A stretch of DNA of 64,000 nucleotides from Acanthosepion pharaonis (GCA_903632075.3 CAHIKZ030005580.1:716001-780000), one strand, 5' to 3'. Positions 1 through 10,535 are shown, counted from the stretch's first letter. The notes: generated by a model not told the origin, from the letters alone. Numbers and translations: made by a program.

Positions 1-354
1 GCTGTCTTTGACTGAAACCTATTGGGAGATGAAGACAACGTTTATGAATGGGCGAAAAATTCTTATCCTCCTTTTAGGTAGATTATTAATGGACGGGAAA
101 ACGTAAGACATATTTCGTCTATCGTAAATGTATTCGTTATGCAAGCAGTGACTTTCAAATTTATTCCTTTACGGTCTCTGAAGGTAGACTTTTGTATTCA
201 GCGAATTCTTTTAATTCTTTTTGCAACCTAACCACCAACGGTATTTAATGTTTGACTTTTTCGCTACATTACTATTTGATGTTTTTTCCTTTGCTATATT
301 GAAGTTGAAGTATATAAACCACTTTACGATCAGGAGCAGGAATACAAGTCCCGT
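1..354. other. unassigned AT-rich stretch
   Basis: No repeat, ORF or RNA gene that I recognise. Composition is ordinary AT-rich DNA. The 105-residue ORF that starts here has no recognisable motif and runs into a SINE, so I do not call it a gene. Confidence 0.5.
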
Positions 355-625
355 AACAACTGAGGTTCGTAGGGGAAAGACGTGTACTGCACGTGTCCTG
401 TGGTTTGAATTTAGAGTTTTCCTTCTCCTAGACTTGATGGTAACTAAGGTTATAGGACTTAGTCTGCTTTGTTATTTATCCAAACCCTGGAGGGAGAAGA
501 GTCTGATCCATACCTTTCCCAAGGTTATTTACACATAGATGAACCTAACAAACTCGACTGGAATTTGAACACTGCTCAGCGATTTCCTATTCTGAGCCAC
601 TATCCTTTACAGCATTTATATTACG
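355..625 (-). repeat. SINE-B copy 1 (tRNA-derived, minus strand)
   Basis: Read on the minus strand it has a degenerate tRNA-like head (reverse of GACTGGAATTTGAACAC near 558-574 is the B-box region). The body follows with the family phrase CTTTCCCAAGG (518-528), then the GTTATTTATCC segment (471-481) and a hairpin ACGTGTACTGCACGTGT (379-395). The same order is seen in the copies at 14.6, 16.5 and 58 kb. The internal pol III promoter is decayed. Non-autonomous; its LINE partner is not identified. Confidence 0.65.
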
Positions 626-743
626 ACAACACATTATTTTTGTAACTGTTTGAAGAAAAGGAAGAATGGGTCATATTCAGCTTGTGACTTAATTATGGTG
701 CTATCCCAAGCGTAGATTAGATGCGGTATATGATCGAAAGTAC

Positions 744-1256
744 GGAGCATCCAGTGAGGATCGAACTCACAACTCATAATTGTTCTAGCGAGACAAGATA
801 GCTAACCATTACACCACATCGGGATGCTCAAGGATTTTCTACGCGAAGTTTAAATGTGGTACAAGGCCGAATGGGTGCAGCACCCAGTGAGGGTCGAGCT
901 CACTATTCAGTCATAATTGAGACGAGCTTGCTGACCCTTACATCATGTCGAAGTTCTTCAATTTTTTTCTAAGCGTAGTATAGATGGGGAAAGACATGTA
1001 CTGCATGTGTCCAGTCTGGTTTGAAAGGCTGAAAGTATGGAGCACCTACTGAAAATCGAACTCACTACACAGTCGTAATTCTTTTAGTGAGACAAACTTG
1101 CTAACCATTGCACCAAATCGAAGTGCCCAAAAGGAATTTCTAAGCGTAGATTAGATATGGCACAAGGACAAAAGTGTGGAGAATCGAACTCAGTACTCAG
1201 TCGTAATTAATCTAGCGAGACAGGCTCGTTTATCCTCGCGCCATATTGCCCATGAG
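744..1256 (-). repeat. cluster of four degenerate tRNA-like units
   Basis: Four minus-strand units lie in a row, each with B-box-like sequence (reverse of TCGAACTC or TCGAGCTC at 761, 893, 1056 and 1184). All but the most decayed also keep an A-box-like sequence (reverse of GCTAACCATTACACCA in unit 1). Unit 1 (746-830) has a perfect 7-bp acceptor-like pairing, GAGCATC with GATGCTC. Spacing between B boxes is about 133, 162 and 128 bp. The units share linker sequence (AAGCGTAGATTAGAT), so they arose by tandem duplication. The tRNA fold is interrupted (extra bases between the arms), so these are pseudo-tRNAs or SINE heads rather than working tRNA genes. A fifth relative sits at 25.0 kb. Confidence 0.65.
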
Positions 1257-1773
1257 TTCTTTTATGAACGTTCAAATGTCAGTTCTTGCAAAGTCCTTAT
1301 CATTAAAAGTCAATGACTGAATATATTTTTTCGATGCTTGGAAGAACAAGAAAGCTGGTTAAATATGTTATAAATGTACTTTGTGGATATTTTCCATTGT
1401 GCTTTCAGTGCCGAAAGCTTACTTGTCGTATTCAAATGCGAGCGGAGACCGTAACGTTTGCTTCTGTACAAATACCTTTGTAAAGGTATCAATTCAACTC
1501 TTTTTCCCATAAGCTAGAGATTATTAGTAACGTAGAGATGTATATCTAGACTTGCTTTGCATCGAGTAGAGGGGAAGAAAAAACTTTGAAATACAAAGTC
1601 GATTAGGTGAGGGATTATCAAGTTCACCCCGTAAAAACCCACTTTCTAACTCCAGAAAAAATGCAGTGACATCCATATTCTAATGATACTTCTCAGAGTT
1701 GTGTTAACAACAGCAAAATACGAATGAATATAAAAGGAAAATTTATCTTATCGTTTCGTTGTCTGTGTGACTT
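1257..1773. other. unassigned
   Basis: AT-rich DNA without recognisable features. A 66-residue minus-strand ORF (1310-1510) shows no domain. Confidence 0.45.
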
Positions 1774-2046
1774 TATTAAGGCAAATGTAAGGATTTTATT
1801 CTGTAACAAGTATTTATAAAAAAAAATTAAAAATATCCAAAATATCACTTACTCACTTTCATTTATTAGACATTGAATTGTATCACTTTCTGTCTCCCAT
1901 AGCTTGCCTGACGTTTTAGCTAACCTGATGAATATTAATTAGCGTTCCCAACTGAAAAATGCTGAAAAGTCAATAACATCCCCTTGTATATAAATACTTG
2001 TTACAAAATAAAATCCTTGCATTTAGCTTGATAAAATCCCTCAGAG
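1774..2046. mobile_element. foldback/MITE element, copy 1
   Basis: About 45-bp imperfect terminal inverted repeats: the left arm (1775-1820) contains AAGGATTTTATTCTGTAAC, and the right arm (1992-2040) is its reverse complement with a few changes. The interior includes CACTTTCATTTATTAGACA (1855-1873). A second copy in the opposite orientation lies at 4246-4445. No coding capacity. Non-autonomous DNA element; superfamily not determined because no clear target duplication is visible. Confidence 0.6.
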
Positions 2047-2249
2047 GATGAAATATGTCGGCTCGGATAAGTTTTTCTATTGTCTTTATTCATATTGTCA
2101 TTTTACAGATATACCCTATCTGAAATTTTTACACAACAGCAACAACAATACAAAGAAATATATAGTGTTAACAACAAAAATACAAAGAAGACATTTGGAC
2201 TAATTATTTATATTGTTCGAACTGTTGTCCTCAAGGTTATTGTCATATT

Positions 2250-2300
2250 CACGACGTTTCGGCCGTTGTACCCTCCGGTTTTCGTCAAATGATAAGAATT
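2250..2300 (-). ncRNA. hammerhead-ribozyme-like motif, left arm of PLE-2
   Basis: On the minus strand: TGACGA (2282-2287), a variable stem II region, then GAAA (2257-2260) running into ACGTCGTG. C3 of the core appears mutated to T. The residues after GTC (GTGA) can pair with the four bases before the core, as stem I should. Degenerate; activity unlikely without checking. Confidence 0.4.
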
Positions 2301-2721
2301 TCGAAATTAGCCGTTATTCCGTTCACCCGAGTAGATTATTCTAGCTCCACGTGAGATGCCTCTTCTGGATGTCTCAGTTATCTCCCTTTAACTCAACTCT
2401 TCAAGTTTCTTTTGTTCACAACTACAGTAGCCAAGTATTGAACAGGCAACTCTCTAGGTCAAGTCACTGGATCTAACCAATGCTTTTATCCACTATTCAA
2501 GGCCATGTGTCCTTGTAAAGATATTTGGGGGCATATATATCCATTTTTATATAATATATATTGCAATTTTTTGGTTATTATTGCTTTTCTCTAGAATTCC
2601 GTATTACTAGTTTCTATATTGTATTCGTCTATGCTTGGCCGGTTTAGGAGATTTTTGTGGGTTAGCATATACACTGATTCCTTAATTTTTCGTATTTTCC
2701 AGTTTTTTTCAGTTCAGTTCG

Positions 2722-2785
2722 AAATTCCAATCACCTGAAAAACGTCAGAGCGTACAACGACCGAAACGTCGTTAATATGACAATA
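2722..2785 (+). ncRNA. hammerhead-ribozyme-like motif, right arm of PLE-2
   Basis: CTGAAAA (2735-2741) replaces the expected CTGANGA, with GAAA at 2763-2766 followed by ACGTCGTT. G8 is lost, so this copy is probably dead. It is recognisable only by comparison with the PLE-1 right arm. Confidence 0.35.
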
Positions 2786-2936
2786 AAGATGAGGATAACA
2801 GTTCGAACAATGTAAATGAGGTAAATAATTACAATACCCCATCTCAGAAATATAGATATGACATTTGGACGTTTAAATAATGTTGGATATTTTAATGTCT
2901 CTTTCCAAAGTTATAGTGTTAACAACAACAACAATA

Positions 2937-3607
<671 letters not shown>

Positions 3608-3680
3608 GATTAATTCATTTTTTACATCTTATCGACCCTTTATCTGTTATTTAAAGCCAGAAAATATTTTTAGGTTGTAA
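3608..3680 (+). repeat. rep-C head fragment
   Basis: Contains a degraded version of the rep-C start: a TTAT-CGACCC phrase followed by TTATTTAAAGCCAGAAAAT, nearly the same as 27042-27084. The rest of rep-C is missing. Confidence 0.4.
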
Positions 3681-3689
3681 GATTTGTGG

Positions 3690-4245
3690 GGTGGGGTTAG
3701 GGAAGATAATAATGATTTAGAGAGACAAGTCTTAATAATTAACCCACTGCTGGAGGAATATAGGTGGTTTCATACCTATTCAGAATTTAATAAACAAACA
3801 AGAAAGTATAATGTGGATATAAATTTGGTGATCAATTCTATATTAAAATCAATATGTAAACTGTTCCCTCACTTTGTTTATACGGTAGTTCTTATGCATT
3901 TATATTCCAGAGAATTTTATCATTAAACGTTATTTTGGGAGGATAGTCGTATTTGATTAGAACTAAACTCACACGCATACACAAAAAAAGTAATATTTAA
4001 AAAAAAAAAAAAAATAAAGCAAAGAAATTAAGGATAACTTATTTTAAGTTGGGTGTATGAACTTTTCAAACTATACAGTGAAGTTATTCTAAGAGTATTA
4101 TAAATCCTACCAGGTGTCATTACTGGCGACTACAGTCTTAACAACATTAGATATGTAAAAATTTCAGATAGATTATATATGTAAGGACAAAATGAATAAA
4201 GAAAAAACAAAACTAATCTTATCCGATGCTTTTCTTCCTCTGATG
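3690..4245. other. unassigned
   Basis: No element recognised. An 80-residue ORF (3684-3926) has no motif and a composition like random AT-rich DNA. Confidence 0.4.
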
Positions 4246-4445
4246 GACTTTATCAAGACAAATGCGAGGACTGTATTTTGGAAGAAGTATTTATACACAA
4301 AAGCAGAAATATTATTGTATTTTCAAAGTTTTTTTTTGTATATAAGTGCTCATGAATATTCATTAGGTTAGAGAAAAAGTCAAGCAAACTAATGGACGCG
4401 AGGTGATACAGTTCAATGTGTAATAAATGAAAGTGAATAGGAGAC
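4246..4445. mobile_element. foldback/MITE element, copy 2 (inverted, one arm lost)
   Basis: The start (4247-4300, with CAAATGCGAGGACTGTATTTT) matches the reverse complement of copy 1's right arm. 4345-4438 matches the reverse complement of copy 1's interior (AATAAATGAAAGTGA at 4423-4437). The distal arm is missing. Confidence 0.5.
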
Positions 4446-4984
4446 TTTTCTCTCATATATGTGTATATATGTAAATTAGTACTTAACTTATTTTGAATAG
4501 GGATTGATTTATGTGTTATATCCTTTTGTTATATACCGTTCCTATGAACACTAATGGGTATGTCCCAATCTACATAAATACATTGGACACTGTTGTAAGT
4601 GGGGGTTATATGCTGTCTAAGTAGTTCACCACTAACTGTGGTTTACCTACTTGTTTTATTTTTTTTTCTATTTTTGTGGTCAGGTATCTTGGCTTGGGAA
4701 TGGAGTAATTCTTTCAGGAAAGGCGATATTAGAAAGAATGCGGAGAGAAGATTTATATAGAACAACAGATTTCTAAGCCGTAGAAGCATAAACGGAAAGC
4801 CAGTCAAATACCTTTCGCCATAATGTATGGTAATTCAGAGATAATAAAGAAAAGGACACCTGTGAGGAGCCATGATCGCCTACAATCTGAAGTGATACAC
4901 CATTTTTTAAAAAATGTGTAAAATTTGAAAGGATCATATATGTTATTCTTTTGATGTAAGACGAATGGATATAAAAAGATAAAT
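4446..4984. other. unassigned
   Basis: No recognisable element. AT-rich. Confidence 0.4.
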
Positions 4985-5010
4985 AAATAGATAGATATGA
5001 TCCGACTAAC

Positions 5011-5043
<33 letters not shown>

Positions 5044-5071
5044 TAAGCACACTAATACATATGAGCAGACT

Positions 5072-5130
<59 letters not shown>

Positions 5131-5131
5131 T
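4985..5131. repeat. (ATAG)n tetranucleotide microsatellite, two blocks
   Basis: Pure ATAG arrays at about 5010-5043 and 5071-5130, separated by unique sequence that itself contains CTGATAGATAG. Suggests one array split by substitutions. Confidence 0.95.
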
Positions 5132-5149
5132 TGTTTAGAATTTAACTTG

Positions 5150-5460
5150 TAGAAAAAGCGGGAAGCAGAAAGAAAAAATATCGTTCAGTAAAGTTATAGT
5201 TAAAAAAACAAATTGAGAGAGGGGGGGAGAAAGAGGGGAAAAGAGTAAGTAAGAGAAAGATAAGAAGAAAATGACAGAAAGAGATAGAAACAAAGGTAGA
5301 GAGAGAAGGGGAGAAAGAGTGCGTGTGTGAGTGTGAGAGAGAGATAAAGAGGAAATCAGGCACAAAACTCTCATCACTAAGTATGATAAGAAAATAAAAA
5401 CAAGAAAAAATACGAGCCGTAAGAAGAATTATTAATTACATTCAGACAAAAAAAAAAGGA
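5150..5460. repeat. purine-rich low-complexity tract
   Basis: Strand-asymmetric stretch made almost only of A and G on the plus strand (GAGAGA, GGGGGGGAGAAAG and similar). It creates serine/leucine-rich antisense ORFs that are artefacts. Confidence 0.8.
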
Positions 5461-6043
5461 CAATTGTGGAATATCTCTGATATAGATATCAACTAATTAA
5501 TCAAAAACGCAGAATATCTACTTCCAATATAATTGGGTCCAACCTTCGAACCGTCTGTGTGATCATGATAAGAGAATATAGATTAAATACACTATTTATC
5601 ACAATACAAAGTGGCATCGAAACCCAGGAAATGCTTAGCGATGATCAGGTAATGATTTATAGCCTCATTAGATCGACTTAACAGTTACTTATTGAGTCAC
5701 TATTTACTCATTTATCTGCTTTGTTACTTCCGCCGTTTTTGAGGTTATCAAATAGCTGTATTCAAGTCTACATAAAATCAGCCAGCAGAATTATGTACCA
5801 ACTTCGTAGCTTTCCATTTTTGTCAGATATCTGAACCTAACGAACAGATATTTTCGACGCTGATTATTTTGTTACCACGAGGGTGGGCTGAAAAAATCAC
5901 AAGCTGACTATGAAGGTTTGATACCGGAGTTGTAAAGTCTTGTGTGCATTAATTTCAACTGTTCTTATTAAGAACTGCATTGTTTCGTTCCACGTAAACC
6001 AGCAGTTACAGTTCAAATGTAACTAGTAGTGACTTCTCTTGAA
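5461..6043. other. unassigned, with possible 5' end of the mariner fragment
   Basis: No features recognised up to about 5960. The last 80 bases may be untranslated leader of the mariner copy that follows. Confidence 0.35.
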
Positions 6044-6350
6044 AATGGACAAAATTTGGCACCATAGACTTATCAAGTATCTGCAGAACAATGTGATTAA
6101 CCCCCTCCTCAAGGACAATCATGCTGACAAAGCGGATGAAGCTTCCGTTTCATCCACAATGCAAAAATAGTCAGCTGAATTTAGGAGGGGAAAGGAAAAT
6201 CTTGAAGATGACCAATTTTCTAGACATCCTACAAGTGCCACCACCGAAGAATACATCGATTATGTTCACCATGTGGTGATTGATGGCAGGCAATTGACTA
6301 TAAAGATTAGCATATCCCATAACAGAGTTACAAATATTCTGCACATGGTA
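6044..6350 (+). pseudogene. mariner-family transposase N-terminal fragment
   Basis: The plus-strand reading starts MDKIWHHRLIKYLQ and continues, after an in-frame stop, with SAEFRRGKENLEDDQFSRHP and then TTEEYIDYVHHVVIDGRQLT. This follows the mariner N-terminal helix-turn-helix region: an initial HTH, then the K/R-W-AEF-RGRESIEDDPRSGRP linker, then the second HTH. The DD34D catalytic part is absent. The fragment ends abruptly at about 6350, where rep-C sequence begins, so a deletion or insertion removed the rest. Inactive. Confidence 0.8.
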
Positions 6351-6655
6351 ATATCTTTTTTTCCAAAGATATATTGCTGGTAATATTCTTGTAAAGTATT
6401 TCTGGTATTAAAACCTATTTTTACATTTTCAAAATAGTTTGACCCAAATTTGGGTGTTAACTATTTGCCCATAGCTGGGATCCTAACAGATGCTACCACC
6501 CCAGGTCAGGCCGGACCTGGGAACACTAGTAATTAAGAGACGATTCCACGCTCCTCAAACCTCCTGAACAGAGGCCTTGCCGCTGGACGTAGTTTATCGG
6601 CTTACTCAGGACGCGGATGTAGTTTATCGTAATACTCAGGAGGGTATATCAAATG
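6351..6655 (+). repeat. rep-C copy (3' two thirds)
   Basis: Carries the rep-C landmarks in order: TATTGCTGGTAATATTC, CCCATAGCTGGGATCC, GATGCTACCACCCC, GGTCAGGCCGGACCTGG, CACGCTCCTCAAACC. A 30-bp terminal unit GACGTAGTTTATCG...CTCAGGACGCG then occurs twice (about 6585-6648). No coding capacity. The head is lost at the mariner junction. Confidence 0.75.
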
Positions 6656-6935
6656 GAGAAAAATATGTGGATCAAGTTCATGGTAGCACTAATGTTATGC
6701 GAATTGCAAAACATCACACTCTTTGCTACTTACTTAGATTTCTTTTTATGCAATTTGTCTCTCTGATTGTATGCAATATCATCTGTTTGCATCTTCTAGT
6801 ACAAAAAACAAAAACATTTAGACTTAGAGGAAAACTCCTACTACTAAAATAAAGGCAGAATACAAAAGCACCACCACTACCAACAACAACGACAACAACA
6901 ATAATATTATTAATCAGACCCATTTACGGAGACAG
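6656..6935. other. unassigned
   Basis: Includes a CCACCACTACCAACAACAACG simple stretch (6869-6902). Nothing else recognised. Confidence 0.4.
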
Positions 6936-7235
6936 GACCTATAACATTTTTATGGGACTTTACAATACCCACAGACTGAGCAATCAAAGCTAATCGCCCC
7001 GACATCGTGATCAACGACCATATGAACGGAATCTGCTTTCTTATTGACATGGTAGTCTCTGCAGATTGGATCCGAAAAAAGATCTTCAAAAACTATCAAA
7101 ATACAAGGACTTTAAAATAGAAATGTACAAAATGTGACACATGAGGGCATCAGTAATTCTAATCTTAGCTGGAGCACTCGAATTGATTAGAAAAGCTTCC
7201 GATAGACTCATTGAAGGTATTACTGGTAAAACCAC
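6936..7235 (+). pseudogene. LINE-E 3' end with endonuclease-like domain, copy 1
   Basis: The plus-strand translation, across one stop, reads FLWDFTIPTD then AIKANRPDIVINDHMNG, ICFLIDMVVSAD and, after frameshifts, SKYKDFKIEMYKM. It ends near LAGALELIRKASDRLIEGI. The PDI...LID arrangement recurs in the 3' part of many non-LTR retrotransposon proteins. It recalls a PD-(D/E)xK restriction-like endonuclease, but I could not confirm that assignment. Two minus-strand relatives lie at 42.4 and 45.2 kb. Broken by stops and frameshifts. Confidence 0.6.
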
Positions 7236-7402
7236 GCGTTAAAGAAATACAAAAATTGTACTCGTTACCAAGAGCTTTATCTATGTAAAATATGTGTTCT
7301 CGTTTGTTTTTTTTTTTTTACAAGAATGATTAGTGGAAATTATCATGCAGCCATTTTCTCTTATTGGGACCCGGAAAGAAATGTGAATACAACAGAAAAA
7401 AA

Positions 7403-7408
7403 AGGAAA

Positions 7409-7443
<35 letters not shown>
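7403..7443. repeat. (CTA)n trinucleotide microsatellite
   Basis: Uninterrupted CTA/TAC repeats of about 41 bp. Confidence 0.95.
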
Positions 7444-8068
7444 ACAATAATTAAAATGCAAAAATATTAGGATAAAGGAAAACTAGAATTAAAAAGGTAT
7501 CAGTGAAAACAATTCAACTAAAAATAAATAATAAAATATCAAAAATCTTGCTTTACATTCAACTAGGATGTGCAAAAAATTGTTTTCCTTCTTAAGTACT
7601 GTTCTTTTTAAGTAATTTCTCCACAGCAAAGTTTGCTTAGTTGCCTTAACTCCTCGTAGCCACTTGCGTCTTAGTAGCATTATCGCCTTGATGGGTTTAA
7701 AATGATTAAAAACATCATCGAAAAAACTTTCATCGGAATAGTAAAAATAAGATGGAGAGAAAACTCGAAGTTAAATATTAAAAATAAAAAGTATCACCTG
7801 AAAAGTAATATGATAGGATAAAATGGGTAATTAAACGATAGTAGAAAGAATTTATAAATTAGAAAGTAACAATCATAAGATGGTGTAAAACTGATAATAA
7901 GATAATAATTGTGAAAATTCTGCAACCAGAGAAACTAAGATATTGCATTTGTATCTGAGTAAAGACACGATTGAAATCTGAGGGAACATTACTCTTCCAA
8001 TTTAATGCTGTGTTGTTTTCTTATTCTGCCACCCTAATTCGCATTTCATTAAAAAAAAAATGCTTATA
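7444..8068. other. unassigned; possible LINE-A tail at 7670-7710
   Basis: TTATCGCCTTGATGGG then AAAATGATTAAAAA (7679-7713) resembles the plus-strand LINE-A tail at 55749-55782. That is the only support. The rest is AT-rich with no signal. Confidence 0.3.
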
Positions 8069-8148
8069 TTAGGTTGGTGCATAATTATCAGGATTTTTAA
8101 ACAATATTTATTATGAAATACGCCTGATAATTATGCACCAACCCAATA
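8067..8148. mobile_element. 78-bp mariner-type MITE with TA duplication
   Basis: The element spans 8069-8146 and is flanked by TA on both sides. Its 24-bp terminal inverted repeats begin TTAGGTTGGTGCATAATTAT and TTGGGTTGGTGCATAATTAT (minus), with a single mismatch. This is the known terminal sequence type of irritans-like mariners and of the human MADE1 MITE (TTAGGTTGGTGCA). The interior is only 30 bp. Mobilised in trans by a mariner transposase, presumably one with matching ends. Confidence 0.9.
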
Positions 8149-8569
8149 TTTATTTACCTTTAATGCATTGGGGAAAGGAATGCACCTATTTTCATCTTGC
8201 ACTCTTCTCTATGGCCGTATATCTTGTCAACACAAAATCAAGATAGTTCATTTTTGTCATTTGGATCCGAGAAAAACATTTATTTTGCAATTCGGAAAAT
8301 GATTCGGAGCTGTTTGCTCCAGCCACGTCTGGACGGGTAGTGTGTAGAGTAGTGGGAACACTGGAAATCGATGTTCGCAACCGATGCCAAGGTTACATGT
8401 TATGCTGTTCTGTTTGAGTAGTCATTTTTTTTTTTTTTTGGTACGCCGGGCTTTTTCAAAGTGTGCAGAGACTTTGTGGACAAGATTATTATTATCTAGA
8501 TAATATGCTTTTATATTTTATAGTGAATCTTATCTTTATCATGAATTATTTTCCACTCTGAAACCCCTT
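8149..8569. other. unassigned
   Basis: No recognised element. Contains a poly-T run at 8427-8440. Confidence 0.4.
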
Positions 8570-8905
8570 TCTCACAGATGAGACGTCGCAAAGCGTTTCG
8601 CTGCTCCATCGCTATTTCATTGGTGATTGTTCAGATGAACTACACTCCTTAGTTCCAACAGCCTTAACCTTCACAGCAAAGACGCGCCATGCCACCCACA
8701 TTTTTGCCAACCACGGTCATTCCCTTCTTATCCCCCTGCTGAGATGTAAGTTCTACTCAAGCGGCTTCTTCCCAAGTACCGCGGCCCTGTTTCACCGTCT
8801 TCGACGAGATTGCGTCCCCGATCATTACAATAGTAATCTGCTCAAGTTTAGGGTTAACGGTTATCTTGCACAAACATCAACATAAGCTGTACCTATTACT
8901 TCGTG
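8570..8905 (+). pseudogene. LINE-B reverse transcriptase C-terminus, copy 1
   Basis: The plus-strand frame reads SLLHRYFIGDCSDELHSLVP, then TRHATHIFANHG, LRCKFYSSGFFPSTAALFHR and YNSNLLKFRVNGYL. This order matches the conserved C-terminal tail of CR1/jockey-like non-LTR retrotransposon proteins, where it follows the thumb of the reverse transcriptase (typical: FxxSFFPRTAxLWNxLP, then LFKSRVNxYL). One of the best preserved LINE-B tails in the window. 5' truncated, as is usual for LINE insertions. Confidence 0.8.
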
Positions 8906-9021
8906 ACTATGTAGCTCGAATGGCTCTCGAGACTTGTTTAGGGTGAGCCGCCACTGTAATAAATAAGATTATCATATATTTATTTATCATATTAATATGC
9001 ACCGAATTATGTATGTAATAT

Positions 9022-9565
9022 ACATCCTTGTGCAAATTAATTGAAACAACCGATTTAGTTTCTTTTCTTTCAACATTTGATCAGTTTTAGACCCATTGGA
9101 ATGAAAGGGCGTAATCTATTTCTATTTCTTCCTCAGATTAGGTCATTTGCAGTCGTGTCAAGTAATTGAATCTATTTTCAGGGTGTATGATGAAAATTGT
9201 TTGGCCTTGAAAAATATTGTGTCATCCGTGGTTGCAGCAAATTTTCATAACGCCCTGATACTATTGTCTCGATTGTCGATTAGTTGTCCTATGGTCATTG
9301 TCTGCGATGGACGTTACTCCAAGGAAGCGTACGAAAATTGTAACGCTTCATGGTTTACCAGTGAACGAATCAAAGTACTGGCACGGAAACTCTCCTGATT
9401 TAAAACCAATCAAGAATCTGTGGTTAATCTGCAAGGAACGACTTCGCGGAATGGGCATACGAATTACTAACATGTGCACTGGTTCATTGGAAAAATACGA
9501 AACTAAAAGTAAATAACAATGGAATTATTCGTTTTGTTTCAATTAATTTGCATATGAGTGTAAAT
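9022..9565 (+). mobile_element. Tc1-like transposon, internally deleted
   Basis: Inverted ends: GTGCAAATTAATTGAAACAA (9032-9051) and its counterpart TTGTTTCAATTAATTTGCAT (9534-9553). Inside, the plus-strand reading NSPDLKPIKNLWLICKERLR (about 9391-9450) is the conserved C-terminal part of the Tc1 DDE transposase (typically NSPDLNPIENLW). Upstream, codons for a KIVTLHGLPVNESK stretch take the place of the expected D-x-A-P-C-H block, so much of the catalytic core is deleted or scrambled. About 540 bp against 1.3-1.7 kb for a full Tc1. Non-autonomous. Confidence 0.8.
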
Positions 9566-10075
9566 ATTCTTATGAAATTTAAATAATTTATATCTGCTAA
9601 TTTGTTTATATATTTAGCACAAGTGAATGATATTTATTATTTATTCAAAATTTAACATTTCTGAAACTTTATTTTATAAATAATAGAGAATGTAATAAAG
9701 AAAAAGAAGACGCGATTTTCAGTTTTGGAGGAGTGGCGTTTCTAATTATAACGCTCATATTTTTTTATGCCCGAGTTAACAGCTTATTTTTGTTTAACTT
9801 TCCTTCTTTTCTAGATTTTATCTACCACTGAACAATTAATTATATATTGAAATTGCTATTTTATTTACATATTTGTACAAATGACTATCTTTGTTTATTT
9901 AAGTATCGGCACAACATTTTTAAAGAAGACATATTTACGAATACACAGGAGAAGCCTTTCAGTTCCTAACGCTTATTTTGCATGATATATGTTTTCTTTT
10001 CGTTCTCTATAAACAATTATTTATTCTTAATATTCAAACAGTCTTCACAACAGAAATACATTCGGGCTTATAAAG
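9566..10075. other. unassigned AT-rich stretch
   Basis: Nothing recognised. Very AT-rich. Confidence 0.45.
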
Positions 10076-10535
10076 GGTGTTTCATTAAGAAGGATCAAAG
10101 TCATCAGTAAATAAATCAGTGCTATTCGTGAAAATTTATTTATTTCTTGATAGGATCATATTAAGACATGGCAATTGTGTGTAAAAAATAATATCGCTTA
10201 AATTTTCGCCAAGGCTTCAGCGACACACCTCCCCTCGATGGTCAAAACTTTGATGATGTCTCTGGATAAGTTACTCCTCGGTCTCACAAATATGCTTTAT
10301 TACCTCATCCTTCAGTTTCTTAATTGCTGTTGCTTTGTTAGCATAGACCTTATTTTTGAGATGGTTCAAAGGAAGAAATCTCAAACCATCAAATCACACG
10401 ATTGACTTCACCGTTTCGAGAGATGATGCGACCTGCGAACTTACTGCATTTCAGTTTGAACGTCCATTTTCGTAATACGCTTCATAACTTTAACACGTTT
10501 TTTGATTGTTAATCTTTCCATGGTTAAAATTGGCA
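10076..10535 (-). pseudogene. mariner-like DDE transposase remnant (start and end only)
   Basis: On the minus strand the reading starts MERLTIKKRVKVMKRITKMD (from about 10521). After a large deletion it resumes with LKDEVIKHICETEE and QSFDHRGEVCR (about 10320-10220). These are the two ends of an insect/arthropod-type transposase that ends in ...NFxxRVxxCxxxxGGHL. The nearby GGGTGTTTCATTAAGAAGG (10076-10095) looks like its terminal repeat. The catalytic middle is missing. Confidence 0.55.

Larger units (their letters stand above)
2190..2870. mobile_element. Penelope-like element remnant PLE-2 with inverted arms
   Basis: Flanked by the 11-bp direct repeat GACATTTGGAC (2190-2200 and 2860-2870), a target-site duplication. 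The left arm (2201-2355) and right arm (2707-2859) are inverted relative to each other. Both match the arms of PLE-1 at 19.9-21.1 kb. Between them only a short piece of the PLE coding 3' end survives on the minus strand: 2648-2700 matches 20372-20424, the end of the GIY-YIG domain. Each arm carries a hammerhead-like core. About 659 bp between duplications, so this is a heavily truncated, non-autonomous insertion. Confidence 0.7.

Noticed and set aside
744..830. A functional tRNA gene
   Set aside because: A and B boxes and the acceptor pairing are present, but the D and anticodon arms do not fold with a normal 7-base anticodon loop, and three decayed tandem relatives follow. Called tRNA-like instead.
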